Shown: piece after piece, positions 55,376 through 64,000 of the stretch
How the letters are laid out: the number at the start of each line of letters is the position of its first letter
Position numbering within the stretch: the first letter of the stretch is position 1
DNA from: Marivirga arenosa
Lineage (GTDB): Bacteria; Bacteroidota; Bacteroidia; Cytophagales; Cyclobacteriaceae
Assembly: GCF_030503895.2 (NCBI RefSeq)
Contig: NZ_CP129970.2
Span: forward strand, 1,242,001 to 1,306,000
Direction of reading: 5' to 3'
Length of the DNA: 64,000 nucleotides
Translations under genes and position numbers: made by a program
The notes under the pieces: model-generated
Told to the model about the DNA's origin: nothing
What the model saw: only the letters and a program-made list of their open reading frames with translations
Databases searched by the model: none

Positions 55376-56903
55376 AACTTTTGGAAGTTCTGTATATGGG
55401 GTTGATGCAAATATCATCACTATAGAAGTTAATGTAAGCCAAGGCACAAAATTCCATATGGTTGGCTTACCCGATAATGCCATTAAAGAAAGTGAGCATA
55501 GAATAGATGCAGCCATTAAATACAGCGGCTATAGAATGCCTCGACAAAAAGTGGTAGTTAATTTAGCGCCCGCTGACGTTAAGAAAGAAGGCTCTGCATA
55601 CGACTTACCTATTGCCTTAGGAATTTTAAGTGGATCCGAACAAATATTCACTGATAAGCTAGCAGATTTTATGATAATGGGAGAACTAGCTTTAGATGGC
55701 ACTTTAAGACCCATAAAAGGAGTATTACCCATTGCTATCGAAGCCAGAAAAAATGGGTTTAAAGGCTTTATCCTTCCAAAAGAAAATGCAGCAGAGGCTG
55801 CTATTGTAAATAACCTGGATGTTATAGGAGTCGAAAATCTAAAAGAAGCGATAGAAGTATTAGAAGGTAGCTCCAATATTAAGCCCATTGAGATGGACAC
55901 TCGTGATATTTTCTTTACCAATCTAAATGATTATGAAGCAGATTTTGCTGATGTACAAGGTCAAGAAAATATAAAGCGAGCATTAGAAATTGCTGCAGCT
56001 GGTGGTCATAACGTTATCATGGTAGGTCCTCCAGGAGCAGGTAAAACCATGTTAGCTAAGCGATTTCCTTCTATCTTACCTCCGCTTAGTTTAACCGAAG
56101 CTTTGGAGACTACGAAAATTCATTCTGTAGCTGGAAGGTTAGGTTCAAACGCTTCACTCATTGCGACAAGACCTTATAGAGCCCCTCACCATACTATTTC
56201 TGATGTAGCCTTAGTGGGTGGGGGAGGAATTCCTCAACCAGGAGAAATTTCCCTTGCTAATAATGGGGTGCTTTTTTTAGATGAACTGCCTGAGTTTAAG
56301 AGAACGGTTTTGGAAGTGATGCGGCAACCCTTAGAAGAAAGAAGAGTAACTATATCAAGAGCAAAAGTATCAGTCGATTTTCCAGCTAATTTCATGTTGC
56401 TTGCGAGCATGAATCCATGTCCTTGCGGTTATTACAATCACCCTGAAAAGGAATGTGTTTGCCCTCCGGGAGCAGTAAAAAGGTACTTGAATAAGGTAAG
56501 CGGCCCTTTATTAGATAGAATAGACTTGCATGTAGAAGTGACTCCCGTTTCATTTGACCAAATGACCGAAAACAGGAAAGCAGAAAACAGTGAAACAATC
56601 CGAAAGCGAGTAATAGCTGCCAGAGAAATACAGAAAAATCGTTTTGAGGGATTAAATGAGGTTCATTCGAATGCTTTAATGCCCTCACAAATGGTGAAAG
56701 AAGTATGTGAAATAAATACAGCAGGCAAAGCGTTATTGAAAAATGCGATGGAAAAGTTAGGACTTTCTGCTCGAGCTTATGACAGAATCATGAAAGTTTC
56801 CAGAACAATAGCTGATCTGGCAGGAAGTGAAGACATCAAAATTGAACATTTAGCAGAAGCAATTCAATATAGAAGTTTAGATAGAGAAGAATGGGCAGGT
56901 TAA
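55365..56903 (+). CDS. comM: ComM/YifB-type Mg-chelatase-like AAA+ ATPase
   Basis: A 512-residue protein with an N-terminal Lon-like S5-fold domain ([40 protein letters not shown]) and an AAA+ Mg-chelatase-type domain: [20 protein letters not shown] (Walker A), [18 protein letters not shown] (Walker B), and [20 protein letters not shown] (the Cys-rich insertion of the family). ComM is a branch-migration helicase that extends homologous joints during natural transformation in Vibrio and Haemophilus. It overlaps gmhA by 11 bases and the next gene by 13, so the three form one coupled unit. Confidence 0.95.
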   Translation: MLAKTFGSSVYGVDANIITIEVNVSQGTKFHMVGLPDNAIKESEHRIDAAIKYSGYRMPRQKVVVNLAPADVKKEGSAYDLPIALGILSGSEQIFTDKLADFMIMGELALDGTLRPIKGVLPIAIEARKNGFKGFILPKENAAEAAIVNNLDVIGVENLKEAIEVLEGSSNIKPIEMDTRDIFFTNLNDYEADFADVQGQENIKRALEIAAAGGHNVIMVGPPGAGKTMLAKRFPSILPPLSLTEALETTKIHSVAGRLGSNASLIATRPYRAPHHTISDVALVGGGGIPQPGEISLANNGVLFLDELPEFKRTVLEVMRQPLEERRVTISRAKVSVDFPANFMLLASMNPCPCGYYNHPEKECVCPPGAVKRYLNKVSGPLLDRIDLHVEVTPVSFDQMTENRKAENSETIRKRVIAAREIQKNRFEGLNEVHSNALMPSQMVKEVCEINTAGKALLKNAMEKLGLSARAYDRIMKVSRTIADLAGSEDIKIEHLAEAIQYRSLDREEWAG

Positions 56904-57499
56904 AAGTATTAATCATTTTATTATTTATTCATTTTAGCACTAATCTTTATTCGCAAGAATTGATTTATGATGTCTTCGTGGAAGAAAAACCTGTAGGAAA
57001 TTTACTGGTTACTCAAAAAGATCTAGATAGTGGGAAAGTATATTATTCAGCCTTGTTAAACTTAGAATACAAGCTTTTTACACCTACAAAAATGGTTCAA
57101 CTACGAGAAGCCATTTATCAAAATGACACCTTAATTCAAGCCTATTTTGTAGATAAAAGAAATGATAGCAAAATAGCTGAATCTAAAATTGAGAAAATTC
57201 TATCAAAGAACTATTACCACACTTTAATGGATACTACTAAAGGTTGGCATGAAAAACCTATAATAAATAGTGAGTTAAAGCTTTATTTTAAAAAGCCAAA
57301 ATCAAGGGATTCAATATTTTCAGAAGCGACTCATAAATATAACAGAATTGCTAAGTTACCTGAAGAAAGTCGGTATATGATGGTGAATGAAGAAGGGGAA
57401 AAAACGATAATTAAATATAATAATGAAGGCGAATGCATACAGCATAATTTTTTCATAGGTGCAGTTGAATATAGAATGAAATTACGCAACGGGGAATGA
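56891..57499 (+). CDS. secreted DUF6134-like protein
   Basis: A 202-residue protein with a signal peptide ([21 protein letters not shown]) and a mature domain of strands (ELIYDVFVEEKPVGNLLVTQ, YYSALLNLEYKLFTPTKMVQ, ECIQHNFFIGAVEYRMKL). I think it belongs to the DUF6134 type found in Bacteroidota, but the family call is tentative. Function unknown. Its start overlaps comM by 13 bases, and its last 18 bases overlap the convergent sensor kinase. Confidence 0.6.
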   Translation: MGRLKVLIILLFIHFSTNLYSQELIYDVFVEEKPVGNLLVTQKDLDSGKVYYSALLNLEYKLFTPTKMVQLREAIYQNDTLIQAYFVDKRNDSKIAESKIEKILSKNYYHTLMDTTKGWHEKPIINSELKLYFKKPKSRDSIFSEATHKYNRIAKLPEESRYMMVNEEGEKTIIKYNNEGECIQHNFFIGAVEYRMKLRNGE

Positions 57500-59644
57500 C
57501 AAAGTAAAAGTAGTTCCTTTATCTAATTCGCTTTCCACCTTTATTTCACCTCCTAAAATCTCAATTTGGCTTTTTACTAAATACAAGCCTAAACCTTTTC
57601 CTTCAACGTGGGTATGAAATCTTCTGTACATGCCAAAGATTTTATCCGCATTTTTGCTTAAATCTATTCCTACTCCGTTATCTGAAAATATTAAAAGCTT
57701 TTTACCTTCTTCAATTTTAGTCTGAATTAAAACTTCTAATTGTCTATCTTCTGATCTATATTTTATTGCATTCGATAGTAAATTATAAAAAATGCTATCG
57801 ATATAGGTAGGATTACATTTTATTTCATTAAAATCATGATTATCAAAAATGATTTTACCTTTACTCACTTCAATTGAATTTTTTAAAATTCGCTTAGTCT
57901 GATTAAGCGTTTCTGTAAGATTAATAATGCTTTGATTTTGTTCAGCTTCTTTTTTTAATTCTAAAATGGCGTTTAAATCTTTAATTACAGCATCCAGACT
58001 ATCCCCCTCTTCCTTTATTTTAGATACTATATTAGTCCATTCTGATAAATCAGGATTCGGTGTTATTTCTATTAAGTGCGTTAAGCCTAATAACCTTGCT
58101 ACTGGTGCTCTCAAATTATGAGCCGTCATAAAGGCGTATTGCTCTAATTTCTGAACATTCTGTGCCAATTCCGTATTAGTATTTCTTAAATCCTCTGTTC
58201 TCTTTTCTACTTGAGACTCAAGATCATCAGTATAAAGTTTTAATTTGGCATTTTGTGCTTCAATAATCTGTTGTGCTTCAGTTAACTTTTCATTCTTGGC
58301 GTTTAATTCTTCATTTTGTTGCAGAATCTCTTCTTGCTTTTCTTCTAATTCATGAGTTCTAAGAACTACTTTACGTTCTAATTCTTCATTTTGCTCTTGC
58401 ACCAATTTTTGGCTTTGAGTCATTAAATCTAAAGAATTTAATTGTGCTTCTTTTTTTTCTATTTCAAGCAGTCGATACTTATAGCCTAATGAAATTGAAA
58501 GCAATATTACCTCTAATATTGCTCCAAATTCTAAAAAATGAGTTGTTATGAAATTAACCGGTACAATACCAAGATTTCTGAAAGTAATAAGTAAAACCCC
58601 AAGCAAATACCCAGTCCAAGCCAGAGTAAAAACACTAGCCACCTTTACCTTCCTTGTCCAAAAGTAAATACCGCTATAGAGCAATCCAAAGCAGTTAATA
58701 ATCAATGAATAATTTGAAATTCTTAAAGCTACTGAATAATCGATTGTTAAGGATAAAATAATAATTACTATCCCTACTAACACTAAAGCTCGAAAATAAT
58801 TATGATATTTTTTAAATTGATATTGGGTTTCAAAGAAGGCTGATGCAAATAAATTACTTGAAGAAATCCATAAGCCAATACCAAAAATAACTACATGATT
58901 AGCAATCCAGGGAAACGAACTCCATATATACATAAAAGCATGTCCGTTTAATGCTGATAGGGCTAAAAGGTTACCAGTTATAATGCCTACATAGTATAGA
59001 TAATTTATAGACCGTGCTGAAACTGCTAAAAATAAATTATAAAGCAGCATTACTAACATGATTCCATAAAAGATTCCATATAATAACTCCTCAATAATAT
59101 CATCAGAATAAAGCATCTGCCTAGAAATGATATTCAAAGGAACTACCAATGATCCCTTATTCTTAATTCTTAAATAAACTGTAGAACTATCAGAAGAATT
59201 TAAATCTAGTGGAATTATGAAGTTCTTATGATTAATTAAGCGATTATTAAATTCTTGTTGATCACCTAAATAGCCACTTGCTGAAATTCCTCCTTCTTTT
59301 TCGATGAAGTATTGAATTGAATCAAAAGTAGGGTATGCGATTTCTAAAACATACGGCACTTCAAAATTCGATGAATGCTTTAGCTCTACCTTCACCCAAA
59401 GAGAAATGTCTTTTAAACCATATGTAGGTACTTGACTGTCGCCAGCCTTAAAGAGACTTTGGTATTTTGATGATTTTATATCTTGATAAGTTAAGCTGTT
59501 TGTTGGGTCTTCTAAAAACTTAACTCTCTTTCCAATATTTTCATATGATTTACCTGAAAACAATTCAATGAAATCACTTGCCTTACTTTCTTCAAAAAGA
59601 AAAAAATTAATACATATAAAGAAGTATATATATGTGCTTTTCAT
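57482..59644 (-). CDS. 7TM-DISM receptor histidine kinase
   Basis: A 720-residue kinase: signal peptide (about 1-22), an extracytoplasmic beta domain of the 7TMR-DISMED2 type (about 25-185), seven membrane helices (about 190-400; ELLYGIFYGIMLVMLLYNLF, LEFGAILEVILLSISLGYKY), a long coiled coil (about 405-495), a DHp domain (MTAHNLRAPVARLLGLTHL) and HATPase_c (NLLSNAIKYRSED, IFSDNGVGIDLSK, GKGLGLYLVKSQ). The H-box has Asn after His in place of the usual Glu or Asp. No receiver domain is attached. It has no obvious partner in the window. The gene overlaps the DUF6134-like gene by 18 bases at its end. Confidence 0.9.
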   Translation of the reverse strand: MKSTYIYFFICINFFLFEESKASDFIELFSGKSYENIGKRVKFLEDPTNSLTYQDIKSSKYQSLFKAGDSQVPTYGLKDISLWVKVELKHSSNFEVPYVLEIAYPTFDSIQYFIEKEGGISASGYLGDQQEFNNRLINHKNFIIPLDLNSSDSSTVYLRIKNKGSLVVPLNIISRQMLYSDDIIEELLYGIFYGIMLVMLLYNLFLAVSARSINYLYYVGIITGNLLALSALNGHAFMYIWSSFPWIANHVVIFGIGLWISSSNLFASAFFETQYQFKKYHNYFRALVLVGIVIIILSLTIDYSVALRISNYSLIINCFGLLYSGIYFWTRKVKVASVFTLAWTGYLLGVLLITFRNLGIVPVNFITTHFLEFGAILEVILLSISLGYKYRLLEIEKKEAQLNSLDLMTQSQKLVQEQNEELERKVVLRTHELEEKQEEILQQNEELNAKNEKLTEAQQIIEAQNAKLKLYTDDLESQVEKRTEDLRNTNTELAQNVQKLEQYAFMTAHNLRAPVARLLGLTHLIEITPNPDLSEWTNIVSKIKEEGDSLDAVIKDLNAILELKKEAEQNQSIINLTETLNQTKRILKNSIEVSKGKIIFDNHDFNEIKCNPTYIDSIFYNLLSNAIKYRSEDRQLEVLIQTKIEEGKKLLIFSDNGVGIDLSKNADKIFGMYRRFHTHVEGKGLGLYLVKSQIEILGGEIKVESELDKGTTFTLSFPVA

Positions 59645-59730
59645 TAGGCAAAAAATCTATTTTTTAGCTAATCTAAGGATTTTTAGAATTAGCTTGTGAA
59701 AATATAGATTAAACACCTTTTTTTGTGGAT

Positions 59731-59773
59731 AAAAAAAATCTCCAAATCACTACAAAAAGCAAATTGGAGATTT
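59731..59773 (-). terminator. Rho-independent terminator of the susCD operon
   Basis: AAATCTCCAA (59736-59745) pairs with TTGGAGATTT (59764-59773). On the minus strand a U-run follows (A-run 59731-59738). It lies 27 bp past the susD stop. Confidence 0.88.
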
Positions 59774-59799
59774 CTTTAAAAAATAGATTTTTTTATGAT

Positions 59800-61161
59800 T
59801 TACTCTGCTTCAGTCAATGGAATAGGGAATTGAGTAAAAACTTGGTCACCTTCTCTGTCGATTGGAAGATTGTTTGCATTTAGTCTACCGTATCTTCTTA
59901 AATCAACCATAGTATGACCTTCACACCATAATGAGTATTGTCTTTGAGTCAATAATTCATCTGTAACCGCATCAGCAGTTTGAGCTCCACTGTATGGATC
60001 AAGTCCAGCATAATCTCTAATGATATTTAAGTCAGAAATAGCACCTGTAATATCACCCGTTTGTAATTTAGCCTCTGCAGAAATTAATACTAACTCCTCA
60101 TTTCTAATAATATCAATAGGTGAAGTTGGTGTTGGGTATAATGCAGTTTCTAATTTACCATTTAACCCATCCTTAGAAGGTGCATTTTCCGCCCTTTTAG
60201 CCATTTTCCATACTATCCGTTGATCTATTGTATCTGTATCATCATTTGGATTGCTTATTCTTTCAGCATTACTTAAGAATCTATCATGAACTACTATCAT
60301 ATCTCCATTATTACCTGGTATTTTGAATAGCCCATTTAATTGATCCCCCGAAGCAGTTGAGAAACTATGCTTAGGCCCAACAGTTAAATCTCCGTTTGGA
60401 TCAAAGAATGAATCTGTTAACAAACCTAAAACAGCCCCCCATTCTTCACGGTATATGGCAACTCTTGCCGCTAAGGCTCTGTTAAATTGAGCGAAAGTAG
60501 ATGGCGTATTAAATCCTTCAAAACCTGAGGATAATTCAAAAGGGAAAGCTGACCCAGCATTTCCTAATTGAGTAAAACCAGTATTTAATAAACCAGAAAT
60601 GAATTCTAGAGCTGCTGATTTTGAAACAAACGGACCTAAATTATCTGGATCTTTAATATCTACTCTTATTCCATTTTCGTCTAGCATATTCAAGACTCTT
60701 AAAAGCTGTAAAGCCTGTACCGTATTCGCAAAACCTCTATAGCCACTTTTTTCAGTCTCAGATACTAATGCTGTATTGTCTAAAGCATCCAATAAGATAT
60801 TAGTATTCTTTACATTTTGATAGCTATTATTGTAGGGGCTGGTTAAATAAAAAGTATTATTATCTAACACAGCTCCATTTTTTCCTAATAAATCCTCAGT
60901 ATTTCTTGGATCTGCATCAAATAAATAAAGTTCTCTTGCTATTGTACCTGTGGCCGTAACATATAGCGGATAACCAGAGCGCATCTCAGACTCAATCCCT
61001 ACTATCAAGTTATTGAGCTCATTAACAGTCGCATCTTGATCATATTGCTGTAAACTTGGATTATTAGGATCAACTTGATCTTCAAATTCACATGAAAGCA
61101 TACCGAAGGATAAGCCTAATATCAAAATATATTTTAAGTTATTTATATTAAATTTTTTCAT
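59800..61161 (-). CDS. SusD/RagB-like surface lipoprotein
   Basis: A 453-residue nutrient-binding lipoprotein (signal peptide MKKFNINNLKYILILGLSF followed by the lipobox GMLSC). SusD-family traits: an early D-P-N-x-P element (VDPNNPSLQQYD), TPR-like helical segments (AALEFISGLLNTGFTQL, TPSTFAQFNRALAARVAIYR), and the C-terminal ELVLISAEAKLQTGDITGAI, NIIRDYAGL, RQYSLWCEGHTMVDLRRYGR and QFPIPLTEAE. It lids the SusC pore for uptake of a large substrate; carbohydrate or peptide cannot be told apart here. It follows susC by 12 bp. Confidence 0.93.
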   Translation of the reverse strand: MKKFNINNLKYILILGLSFGMLSCEFEDQVDPNNPSLQQYDQDATVNELNNLIVGIESEMRSGYPLYVTATGTIARELYLFDADPRNTEDLLGKNGAVLDNNTFYLTSPYNNSYQNVKNTNILLDALDNTALVSETEKSGYRGFANTVQALQLLRVLNMLDENGIRVDIKDPDNLGPFVSKSAALEFISGLLNTGFTQLGNAGSAFPFELSSGFEGFNTPSTFAQFNRALAARVAIYREEWGAVLGLLTDSFFDPNGDLTVGPKHSFSTASGDQLNGLFKIPGNNGDMIVVHDRFLSNAERISNPNDDTDTIDQRIVWKMAKRAENAPSKDGLNGKLETALYPTPTSPIDIIRNEELVLISAEAKLQTGDITGAISDLNIIRDYAGLDPYSGAQTADAVTDELLTQRQYSLWCEGHTMVDLRRYGRLNANNLPIDREGDQVFTQFPIPLTEAE

Positions 61162-61173
61162 GATTGTTCTGAT

Positions 61174-64000
61174 TTAAAATTCTAATTCTACATGAAAATA
61201 CACTTGCTTAGATGATGGGAATGGATTTACATCTAAACCTGTAGAAAGTCCTGTGCCCCCTTTTGTAGAAACCTCTGGGTCATATCCAGAATAAGGAGTA
61301 ACTGTCCATAAGTTTCTACCTGAAGCGCCTATTTTGATTTTGTTAATAGTACCATTGAACACACTGAGTATGTTGTCTGGCATTCGATAATATAATGCAA
61401 TTTCTCTCAACCTCATATAGGAAGCATCTTCAAGATACCTATCAGTATTTGGATTAGAAGTTCTTTCTTGACCAGAAGGTTCATCTAAGTCTCCTGATAA
61501 ACCAGCTAAATCAGACAAGAATGTGGTTAAATTAATATTTTCCCCTCCTTGCTTAACGTGCACTAAAAAACTAAAATCAAAATTCTTAAAGAAAGTCAAG
61601 TTATTGAAAAATGACATTTGAAAATCTGGCTCTGCATCACCAACTGTAACGACTTCACCATCAATTCTACCTTTTAATTGCGTAACGGGTTGTCCCTCTT
61701 CAATAAATGGAGTACCTAAACCTACTCCGAAGGCTGAACCTGCAGGGGCAAACGGAGGAACGTCTAGTCTAGTCACCTCAGATCTATTTAACCAGAAATT
61801 AGTGGTAGAATTCCAAATGAAATTCTCGTTTTGAACAGGCTGAGCATTCATTGACAATTCTATACCACGGTTTACTAAATCAGCTAAGTTTATAATTTCT
61901 CTGCTAAATCCAGTAGAAGGTTGCAATTGTCTTTCAAGAATTAAATCATTGACTGTTCTATTATAATAAGTTGCAGTAAAAGACAGTTTATTATCTAATA
62001 AGCCCATATCTAAACCGGTTTCAAACTCCGCTGCTGTTTCTGGTACCAAATTATCACTTCCTCTTAAGCTAGAGATTGAAACACCTGGTGAACCTCCAAT
62101 ATTTACAGGATCAAAACTTGTGAAAAGTGAACCAAATCGTGCACTTGATCCTGTTTCACCATATGCCGCTCTAACCTTCAATTGGTTAATTGCATCTACT
62201 GACCAGAATGGGTAGTTTGCAATGTTTAGTGCTAATGATGCTTTAGGGAAATAATACAATTTATTTTGATCAGTATTTAAAGTAGATTTATCAGCTCTAA
62301 TACCTAAAGTTGCGATGATTTTGTCTTCAAAGTTAACTTCTTGTTGAGCAAAATACCCGAATTCTCTAACATCCTGAAGAGTTTGATCTAATTCCTGTGT
62401 ACCCGATTGACTTAAAGTGGTTTGTGCTGGAATTAATTGAGTAGCCTGATTATACACTAAATCTCTTGAGAAAGTAATATAAGTATATCCTACTTGAGAA
62501 GTTAATTGTAAAGAACCACCACTTAAATAGTTGTCCCACACTAAGAACCCTTGATTATTTGTATTGAAGATACTATTCTTACCTACTCCAATAAATCCGT
62601 TTTGCAATCCTCTCTGCGCCTGATGATATTCAGGAACATAAACGTAAGTTTCTAGATTATACGTATCGAAACCGCCATTCCATTTAAATTTCAAGAAAGA
62701 TTGGTCTGTTTCATAAAGATTAATATCTAAACTAGCACCTTGAATATATCGATTGATATTTTCATCATTAATTGCCTGATCCCTTACTAATAACATATTA
62801 CCCGCTGCATTTGGATTATCAGGATAATTGCCAAATTCATCTGGGAAAAGGTTGTCCCATGGTCTAGTGTAAACTAAGTTATATCCTAAACTTAATCCAC
62901 CTTCATTTTCATTACCAGTAAAGCCTCTTTGTGTAAATGAATTTACAAAGTTGCTTGAGGTAGTGAATTTTATTCTATCTGTTAGCTGGTGGTCTATATT
63001 TGCTCTAACGCTAGCTCTTTGATAGCCAGTATTCTTTACTATACCATTTTCATCTCTTAATGATCCCCCAATAAAGAATTTAGTCTTTTCATCTCCACCT
63101 GTTACGCTAACACGTGTATCAGATATTAAGCCTGTTTCACCATATAACTCTTCCTCATAATCTACTAGACCCCTTCCATTAATAGCTGCATTGTAGGCCG
63201 TTACTTCTCCATCACCAAATGTTTCTGCCACTAAACTAGGAGTCCAAGGCCTATCACCAATCCCCATATATCTCTGAATAGTATTGAAACCCAAATCCTG
63301 AGAAACTTTTACTCTAGTTTCACCTCTTTTACCCCTTTTGGTTGTAATGATTACCACCCCAGCGTTTGCTCTAGCACCATAAATTGCTGCAGCTGAAGGA
63401 CCTTTCAAAATCTCTATGTTTTCAATATCAGAAGGTGCCAAATCCGCAATCCTATTGGAAGCATTTTCTTCATTTCCTGAATTTGCACCGGATGCATTTC
63501 TCAATCCACTTGGAATTTCTGCATTACTCACATATACTCCATCAATAATGAATAATGGTTGGTTATTACCCGTAATAGAAGTTACCCCCCTCAATCGCAT
63601 GGCAATACCACCACCCGGAGCACCTGAGCTTTGCGTAATGTTTACTCCAGTTACTTTACCATATAATGCATTATCCATAGTTGGCTGATTAGTCATTCCG
63701 GTCAATTCTTCGGAAGATACTGTTGCTACCGCATTACCTAAGTTCGAACGCTTGACACTTGATGCCAAACCTGACACTACAACCTCATTCAATTTTGTAA
63801 TGTCTTCTTCTAAACTAATTGTTAATGGGCCAGATTGGCCTGGATTAACTGCAACTTCTTTCTCAGCAAAGCCGATAAAAGAAACTACCAAAATTTCTGG
63901 TTGTGAAATAGATAATTTAAATTTTCCATCTAAATCAGTAGTTACTCCTGAAGTAGATCCTTTTTTCACAACTGTGGCTCCAATTAACGGAAGACCATCA
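61174..64000 (-). CDS. SusC/RagA-like TonB-dependent transporter, 5' part outside window
   Basis: The frame is open from 61174 to the right edge, so the true start and signal peptide lie outside; the first visible codons read D G L P L I G A T V V K K G S. An in-frame GTG at 63967-63969 is therefore not the start. Domains: a carboxypeptidase-D-like N-terminal extension (SGVTTDLDGKFKLSISQPEI, VVSFIGFAEKEVAV), the plug (YGKVTGVNITQSSGAPGGG, IAMRLRGVTSITGNNQPLFI, IDGVYVSN) and the 22-strand barrel ending QVYFHVELEF with an aromatic last residue. It forms the pore partner of the SusD-like protein. No glycoside hydrolase is in view to indicate the substrate. Confidence 0.95.
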   Translation of the reverse strand, partial: DGLPLIGATVVKKGSTSGVTTDLDGKFKLSISQPEILVVSFIGFAEKEVAVNPGQSGPLTISLEEDITKLNEVVVSGLASSVKRSNLGNAVATVSSEELTGMTNQPTMDNALYGKVTGVNITQSSGAPGGGIAMRLRGVTSITGNNQPLFIIDGVYVSNAEIPSGLRNASGANSGNEENASNRIADLAPSDIENIEILKGPSAAAIYGARANAGVVIITTKRGKRGETRVKVSQDLGFNTIQRYMGIGDRPWTPSLVAETFGDGEVTAYNAAINGRGLVDYEEELYGETGLISDTRVSVTGGDEKTKFFIGGSLRDENGIVKNTGYQRASVRANIDHQLTDRIKFTTSSNFVNSFTQRGFTGNENEGGLSLGYNLVYTRPWDNLFPDEFGNYPDNPNAAGNMLLVRDQAINDENINRYIQGASLDINLYETDQSFLKFKWNGGFDTYNLETYVYVPEYHQAQRGLQNGFIGVGKNSIFNTNNQGFLVWDNYLSGGSLQLTSQVGYTYITFSRDLVYNQATQLIPAQTTLSQSGTQELDQTLQDVREFGYFAQQEVNFEDKIIATLGIRADKSTLNTDQNKLYYFPKASLALNIANYPFWSVDAINQLKVRAAYGETGSSARFGSLFTSFDPVNIGGSPGVSISSLRGSDNLVPETAAEFETGLDMGLLDNKLSFTATYYNRTVNDLILERQLQPSTGFSREIINLADLVNRGIELSMNAQPVQNENFIWNSTTNFWLNRSEVTRLDVPPFAPAGSAFGVGLGTPFIEEGQPVTQLKGRIDGEVVTVGDAEPDFQMSFFNNLTFFKNFDFSFLVHVKQGGENINLTTFLSDLAGLSGDLDEPSGQERTSNPNTDRYLEDASYMRLREIALYYRMPDNILSVFNGTINKIKIGASGRNLWTVTPYSGYDPEVSTKGGTGLSTGLDVNPFPSSKQVYFHVELEF

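Noticed and set aside
63967-63969. GTG as start of the SusC-like gene
   Set aside because: The reading frame continues upstream to the window edge and encodes conserved residues of the N-terminal extension.
59800-64000. complete polysaccharide utilisation locus
   Set aside because: Only a susC/susD pair is present; no glycoside hydrolase, sulfatase or regulator next to it inside the window.

Overview
The window is chromosomal DNA from a low-GC (roughly one third G+C) Bacteroidota bacterium, most likely a marine gliding member of the Cytophagales; a Marivirga-like organism is my best guess. Pointers are the SusC/SusD pair, gldE next to mutY and ssb, Rho with a long disordered insertion, a CRY-DASH photolyase, atpD-atpC standing apart from other ATP synthase genes, a YpdA-type reductase, and several -7 boxes fitting the Bacteroidota pattern TAnnTTTG. 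The taxonomic call is inference from gene content.

Layout. 1-15.8 kb, mostly minus strand: an SNF2 helicase cut by the left edge, the rbfA/LolC-E pair, then plus-strand genes for a GT39-like membrane protein and a cation/Ca2+ exchanger, then a minus-strand operon tpiA - prmA - 1604-residue secreted protein - M20 dipeptidase ending in a clear terminator, preceded by CRY-DASH. 15.8-23.1 kb: a signalling block with a GAF-PAS membrane protein, hemH, a TPR protein that ends in a histidine-kinase dimerisation domain without an ATPase domain, and a convergent two-component sensor kinase. 23.2-30.7 kb: housekeeping block with RNase G, a 30-residue mS38/COX24-like ribosomal protein, a TPR protein and HU on the minus strand, and mutY, ssb, gldE and a second CNNM/CBS protein on the plus strand. 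30.9-33.8 kb: uvrB and an S1/P1 nuclease.

33.8-43.8 kb is the accessory part. It holds a secreted barrel-like protein followed by an attC-like folded site, a HigBA toxin-antitoxin pair, a Dps, a dense cluster of palindromes, an S41 protease lipoprotein, a PD40-OmpA protein, an anchored aspartyl-protease-like protein, two small lipoproteins and a YpdA reductase followed by paired palindromes. The attC-like site beside a toxin-antitoxin pair is the most unusual signal in the window and could mark a cassette-array remnant without an integrase in view.

44-64 kb: serS, rho-corA (overlapping), an RsmI-like methylase, metK, atpD-atpC, an MsbA-like exporter, a small membrane protein, gmhA-comM-DUF6134-like (overlapping), a 7TM-DISM histidine kinase, and a susC/susD operon whose susC runs off the right edge. 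No rRNA, tRNA, CRISPR array, IS element or prophage was recognised.
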